Assembly (NCBI GenBank): GCA_022565745.1
Contig: JAIUMB010000081.1
Location: 1 to 10,405 of the forward strand
Reading direction: 5' to 3'
Source of the DNA: Cryomorphaceae bacterium
Lineage (GTDB): Bacteria; Bacteroidota; Bacteroidia; Flavobacteriales; Schleiferiaceae
DNA length: 10,405 bases
Shown: one piece after another, positions 6,725 to 10,405 of the stretch
Position numbering within the stretch: position 1 is the first letter of the stretch
Layout: each line of letters begins with the position of its first letter
Notes under the pieces: generated by a model
Databases searched by the model: none
Told to the model about the DNA's origin: nothing
What the model saw: only the letters and a program-made list of their open reading frames with translations
Made by a program: the position numbers and the translations under genes

Positions 6725-8437
6725 GTGAAAGGACTATTTTACCTTACCATTTGCCTACTCTCACTGACGTGGCAAATCTCAGCACAACATCGCGTGTACG
6801 TCACTCCAAATGGGAATGGTTCTGCCGATGGGTCTTCATGGAGCAATGCCCTACCCGGCAATCAAATACAAAACGCCATCGACGGTTTTACCACTGGCGG
6901 TGAGGTATGGGTTGCTGCCGGCACTTATTTTCCTACGCAAACCTATGACAACAGCGCAACGACAAGAAGAACGTCGTTCACCCTCCGCTCAGATGTGCAT
7001 CTTTACGGAGGATTCTCTGGCATTGAAAGCGACACCGCTGAGCGAAGCAACTTTGGTGAAGGAGAAAACAATGAAACCATTCTCAGCGGCGACATCGGTG
7101 TTGTTGGCGACACCAGTGACAATGCGTTTCATGTGATTTGGGGACCAACAGGCACTGTCAACGCCCGAGTAGATGGCTTCACCATTCGCGATGGAATAGC
7201 CAATGGCAGTGTTTTTAACGACAGAGCTGGTGGAGGAATACACGTCAACGCCGAGACCACAGCCGGGACCACAATTGCTCGATGCATCATAACCAACAAC
7301 TATGGAGAATCCGGTGGCGGAGGCGTCTTTATTCGCAGCAATAACACCTTGTACGCCTGTGTGATAAAAGACAACCACTGTGACGCACGCGGTGGCGGTG
7401 TATATTTCTCTCACTTCAACCTGTCGACCAACACCGAACCGCTTGCTTCGCACTGTTTGTTTTACCGCAACACCTGTTCAGACGAGGGGGGTGGAGCGCA
7501 TTTTCGTGCTGGCGGACAAGTACACAACAGTCGATTTATCGGTAATTCAGCGGTAAGAGGCGGTGCCGCATTCTTCTTTAACGAAGGCAACGTCACCAAC
7601 AGCGTAGCCTCAAATAACCGTGCAATCATTACCGGAGGTGCTTTCCATATGACCGGTGGAACCGTCATCAACACAACCATTGTCCGCAATCAATCCGGAA
7701 CAAACAACGGCGGAGGCGTCTATCGGACGGGGACCGGCTTGGTTCAAAATTCGGTTATATGGGGCAACAACAACCAATTTAGATACGCAGGAACAGGAAT
7801 AGCCATTGAACACTCTGCCATTCAACAAGGCTTCTCAATTTCTGCGGCTGGACAAGGACCAGGTTTGCTTACCATTTCCAATCAAAACAGCGGAACCGAC
7901 ACGACTTTCCTATATCCCAATTTCGTCAATCCCTCTGCCGTCTTTGGCGATAACCCCAGCAATCCAGCGCTTTTGCTTACAGCCGATTGGAACATCACCT
8001 GTGAATCGGCTTTAATCGATGGGGGCGATAGCGCATTGTTACCGGCGAGCTTTACCACAGATATTTTAGGTCATTCTCGATTTATCGATGGCAATGGTGA
8101 CGGCTTCTCCTCACCCGATTTTGGCGCGTTCGAATACAAACCTACCCTTGAAAATTCTGTCGCCATTTGTCCGGGAGATACCATTGCTCTAGGCCAACAA
8201 ATCATCACGAGCAGTGGTGTGTACATCGACACCATACCAGGCTTGGGAAGTTGTGACTCCATCATTCAGTTAACCGTAAGCATGCTTACACCAGATTCCG
8301 CTTTTTTTACAATCAAATATGTGAAGGCGAAACCTTTACGTTTCGCGGACAAACCTTTAACACCGCTGGAATTTACATCCTTACCAGTCCCAGCAACAAA
8401 GAATGCGACAGCATACTACAATTCACCCTTGATGTAG
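6725..8437 (+). CDS. Giant secreted parallel beta-helix protein, N-terminal part (frameshifted after residue about 528)
   Basis: Starts with GTG; no ATG lies in frame between the TGA at 6680 and this codon, and it is followed at once by a signal peptide (residues 1-21, ending I-S-A-Q). Residues about 24-150 are an N-cap (Y-V-T-P-N-G-N-G, S-S-W-S-N-A, E-V-W-V-A-A-G-T-Y, S-G-D-I-G-V-V-G-D). Residues about 165-345 carry seven coils with G-G-G/G-G-A turns and N-x-T/S-x-x-x-N-x positions, like polymorphic outer-membrane-protein and right-handed beta-helix repeats. The module closes at about 445-472 with T-D-I-L-G-H-S-R-F, S-P-D-F-G-A-F-E-Y, a choice-of-anchor-Q-like ending. A first C-D-S-I repeat follows at about 479-523. 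The last 42 residues (529-570) are out of frame: the true continuation is in the next frame from the T7 run 8302-8308. The role is probably surface adhesion or polysaccharide interaction; no catalytic residues can be identified. It follows the T9SS cargo gene on the same strand with its own promoter-like box. Confidence 0.85.
   Translation: MKGLFYLTICLLSLTWQISAQHRVYVTPNGNGSADGSSWSNALPGNQIQNAIDGFTTGGEVWVAAGTYFPTQTYDNSATTRRTSFTLRSDVHLYGGFSGIESDTAERSNFGEGENNETILSGDIGVVGDTSDNAFHVIWGPTGTVNARVDGFTIRDGIANGSVFNDRAGGGIHVNAETTAGTTIARCIITNNYGESGGGGVFIRSNNTLYACVIKDNHCDARGGGVYFSHFNLSTNTEPLASHCLFYRNTCSDEGGGAHFRAGGQVHNSRFIGNSAVRGGAAFFFNEGNVTNSVASNNRAIITGGAFHMTGGTVINTTIVRNQSGTNNGGGVYRTGTGLVQNSVIWGNNNQFRYAGTGIAIEHSAIQQGFSISAAGQGPGLLTISNQNSGTDTTFLYPNFVNPSAVFGDNPSNPALLLTADWNITCESALIDGGDSALLPASFTTDILGHSRFIDGNGDGFSSPDFGAFEYKPTLENSVAICPGDTIALGQQIITSSGVYIDTIPGLGSCDSIIQLTVSMLTPDSAFFTIKYVKAKPLRFADKPLTPLEFTSLPVPATKNATAYYNSPLM
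7229..7760 (+). repeat. Tandem beta-helix coils with G-G-(G/A) turns, module 1
   Basis: Seven coils, reading G-G-G-I-H-V, G-G-G-V-F-I, G-G-G-V-Y-F, G-G-G-A-H-F, G-G-A-A-F-F, G-G-A-F-H-M and G-G-G-V-Y-R, at about 20-30 residue spacing. Asn-rich positions between turns (N-N, D-N, R-N, G-N) fit asparagine ladders of right-handed beta-helices. This module has about half as many coils as module 2. Confidence 0.7.
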
Positions 8438-8889
8438 CGCCCATAGACACCGTGCAACTGGCCGACACCACTGTTTTTGAAGGCCAAAACGCCCAGTTTT
8501 TTCAAACCCCTATAGACAGCTCCGGCACGTACCATTTTACCACACAAAGCTCCAATGGCTGCGACTCAATCATCAAGCAAAACATCAGCTTTTTACATGT
8601 TGACAGCTTATTAACTGCATCTTTCTATAAGGGCAACAGCTTTGCCTTTCAAGGAAACCAACTCGACTCTGCCGGTGATTATTTTTATATATTGCCCGAC
8701 AGTACCGTTTTAAAACTCACATTGATTGAACAAGGTGGCGACACGACAGATCTTGGCAATGTATTTATCAGTCAAGGAACAAGTTATAACTTTTTCGGCA
8801 CCAACATCAACACACCGGGAACGTATCTCCACACCACTTCGGCCTCGACTGGATGCGACAGTATATTGCTCATTCGTTTGTATTACAGA
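8156..8889 (+). repeat. Linker of five 45-50-residue 'C-D-S-I' repeats between two beta-helix modules
   Basis: Approximate units are 8159-8294, 8311-8448, 8449-8604, 8605-8748 and 8752-8889, across the frameshift. Units share a pattern of an entry I-C-x-G-(D/E)-T, a middle G-x-x-x-x-x-x-G-x-Y and an end C-D-S-I followed by a hydrophobic strand. Unit 4 lacks the C-D-S-I, and units 3-5 lack the first cysteine. Each unit probably forms a small beta domain; cysteines could pair in disulfides in units 1 and 2. Such repeats are common stalk elements in secreted Bacteroidota proteins. Confidence 0.7.
8302..8308 (+). other. Frameshift site in a T7 homopolymer
   Basis: Seven T's follow codon GC- at 8300. 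One extra T would give A-F-F-Y-N-Q-I-C-E-G-E-T and join the upstream frame to the open frame that runs to the window edge. Without it, translation ends at TAG 8435-8437. Confidence 0.85.
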
Positions 8890-10405
8890 AAATACGTCAC
8901 CATTAGCGGAGCCGGTGCTCAAAATGGCAACAGTTGGAGCTCAGCCTACAGCGCTACACAAATGCAAACGGCCATTGACGCCATAGCCACTTCCGGTGGC
9001 GGACAAGTTTGGGTGGCTCGAGGCACCTACAAACCCGGACCGTTTAGAAGCGACAATTTCTTTTTGCGTGCAGGCGTTGAATTGATTGGCGGCTTTTTTG
9101 GAAACGAAACAGATACGGCCCAGCGCGTCAACTACGGGCTTAATGAAACAAACAGCACCGTATTGAGCGGAGACATCGGCGTAGTTGGTGACTCTACCGA
9201 CAATTCGTTTAGGGTACTTGTACAAAATACCAATGGCTATGCTTTAATTGACGGATTGGTCATTCAAGATGCTTTTAATTCCGCCAGTTTTGGCGAAGGT
9301 GGCGGTGTGGTTTTACGTCCGGGTAGTGTTATGAGAAACTCAGTGATCTACCGTAATTATTGCGCTTTTAAAGGCGGTGGACTCTTTGCAAATGGCGCAA
9401 CCATTGAATATTGTGATTTTATTGATAACCGCGTGGGCAGCTACGGTGGAGCAGCTTTATTACAAGGCAGTAGCGTACGTCACTGTTATTTTGAAAACAA
9501 CCGCTCAGGAACAAGTGGAGGGGCTTTACAATTGGAAACCAGCGACGTATTTGTCGATAGCTGTCTGTTTGAGGGCAATCGAATTGAAGACTATGGATGG
9601 GGAGGTGCCATTGCTATTGATGGCTCAATGAATGCGGCAAGGATTCGCCATTGTACCTTCAACAATAACAGTGCGGTCTTGGGTGGTGCTGTTTACAACC
9701 TAAACATTGCATCGTCGTTCAGCTATGAGCACTGTGTATTTACCAACAATCACGCGCCCAACTACACCTCACCGGCAACAAATCAGTTTTTTGAAGGTAC
9801 TGGAGGCGCTATGTTCATCACCAACTCCACCGCCGTCAATTGCACCTTTGCAAACAATAACGCCAGAAGAGGCGGTGCTGTATGGGTTGGAAAAGACGGC
9901 GTGATTGACGCCTGTACATTCAATAACAACACCTCATCCTTAAGAGGTGGCAGTATTTACGGATGGGACAGTGGGTTGGTCACAAACAGCACCATCAACG
10001 GTGGTCAGGCCCCTCAAGGAGGCGGAGCTCTCTTAGAAGGGACGTCAAGGATTGAGCACTCCACCATCAAAAACACCACTTCTCCGCTTGGTGGTGGGGT
10101 TTTGGTAGAAGCCGATGCCGCTGTTAACCACTGTACAATTACCAACTGCTTTGGCTCGGCCGGTGGCGGAGTACTCATCCGAAGCGGCGGTAGCGTTTAC
10201 GATTGTGACATATTCAACAACGCATCCAACAACGGAGGTGGCATAAGCATTCGTGCCAATGGAGGCTCGGTGATCAATAGCCGTATTTTTAACAACAATG
10301 CCAATATTAATGGCGGTGGTATTTTTCTCGACTTATCAAATACACCAACCGGACAAGTCGTCAACACCAACATTTATAACAACCGCGCCGGACAAGACGG
10401 CGGTG
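8311..10405 (+). CDS. Continuation of the giant beta-helix protein in the next frame, partial at the right edge
   Basis: This frame stays open for all 2095 bases to the end of the window. It starts N-Q-I-C-E-G-E-T, giving the second C-D-S-I repeat. After the remaining repeats a second beta-helix module begins at about 8890. Its N-cap repeats that of the first: S-G-A-G-A, N-S-W-S-S-A, Q-V-W-V-A-R-G-T-Y, E-L-I-G-G-F-F-G-N-E, S-G-D-I-G-V-V-G-D at 9169-9195. From 9298 at least 14 coils follow at mostly 24-25 residue (72-75 base) spacing, each with a G-G-G, G-G-A or G-G-S turn (G-G-G-V-V-L, G-G-A-A-L-L, G-G-G-I-F-L), and the repeat is still running at the edge. The C-terminus, where a T9SS sorting domain would be expected, is outside the window. 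It is part of the gene starting at 6725, not a separate gene: it has no own signal peptide, and the repeat pattern continues across the break. Confidence 0.85.
9298..10405 (+). repeat. Tandem beta-helix coils with G-G-(G/A/S) turns, module 2
   Basis: Fourteen full coils plus the start of another. At DNA level the turns appear as GGTGGCGGT/GGAGGTGCC-type blocks, for example at 9298, 9373 and 9445, but the coils between them are divergent. This is therefore an old protein-level repeat, not a fresh DNA duplication. Confidence 0.75.

Noticed and set aside
6989..7453. 154-residue minus-strand open frame
   Set aside because: It lies wholly inside the beta-helix gene in antisense, and its translation reflects the glycine-rich repeats of the real gene.
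9298..10405. CRISPR-like or satellite array (regular 72-75 base spacing)
   Set aside because: The periodic units differ at DNA level, lie in an open frame and match beta-helix coils. There are no identical repeats with unique spacers.
1..10405. tRNA, rRNA or riboswitch genes
   Set aside because: No cloverleaf, rRNA core or known riboswitch motif was recognised by eye in the intergenic parts.

Overview
The window looks like the chromosome of a free-living, probably marine Bacteroidota (Flavobacteriia/Saprospiria-type). This rests on four things: secreted proteins with short signal peptides ending in A-Q; a type IX secretion (T9SS) type-A C-terminal sorting domain on the 1213-residue protein; promoter-like TAnnTTTG boxes instead of clear Shine-Dalgarno sites; and gene types (lamin-tail/CotH proteins, giant parallel beta-helix proteins, an outer-membrane-barrel-like protein) typical of that phylum. 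The genus cannot be determined from the sequence alone. All supported genes are on the + strand.

Layout. Positions 1-783 form an AT-rich island. It holds an intact MntA-type minimal nucleotidyltransferase antitoxin and an overlapping HepT (HEPN) toxin gene that is broken by a one-base frameshift in an A5 run. Positions 784-1776 have no intact gene. They hold a GC-rich segment with a short perfect hairpin, the C-terminal stump of an IS4-type transposase (about 1211-1486), a longer stem-loop, and a possible promoter. Positions 1777-2682 encode a 301-residue exported protein with outer-membrane beta-barrel character. Positions 2912-6553 encode a 1213-residue T9SS cargo protein with the order lamin-tail domain, chitobiase-C-terminal-like domain, CotH kinase-like domain, InlB-like repeat, beta-sandwich, PKD-like domain and sorting domain. 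From 6725 to the right edge runs one giant secreted beta-helix gene. It is interrupted by a one-base frameshift in a T7 run at 8302-8308 and continues open to the last base. It contains two homologous beta-helix modules joined by five short repeats of a 'C-D-S-I' type.

How they fit together. The left part reads as a small mobile or defence-type island with decaying elements. The right part is a cluster of three separately promoted cell-envelope or secreted proteins, two of them very large and probably displayed on the surface or released by T9SS. I see no operon linking the two halves. I did not find a convincing new multi-gene system. The points most worth checking are the two homopolymer frameshifts, the duplicated beta-helix architecture, and the domain combination of the CotH protein.
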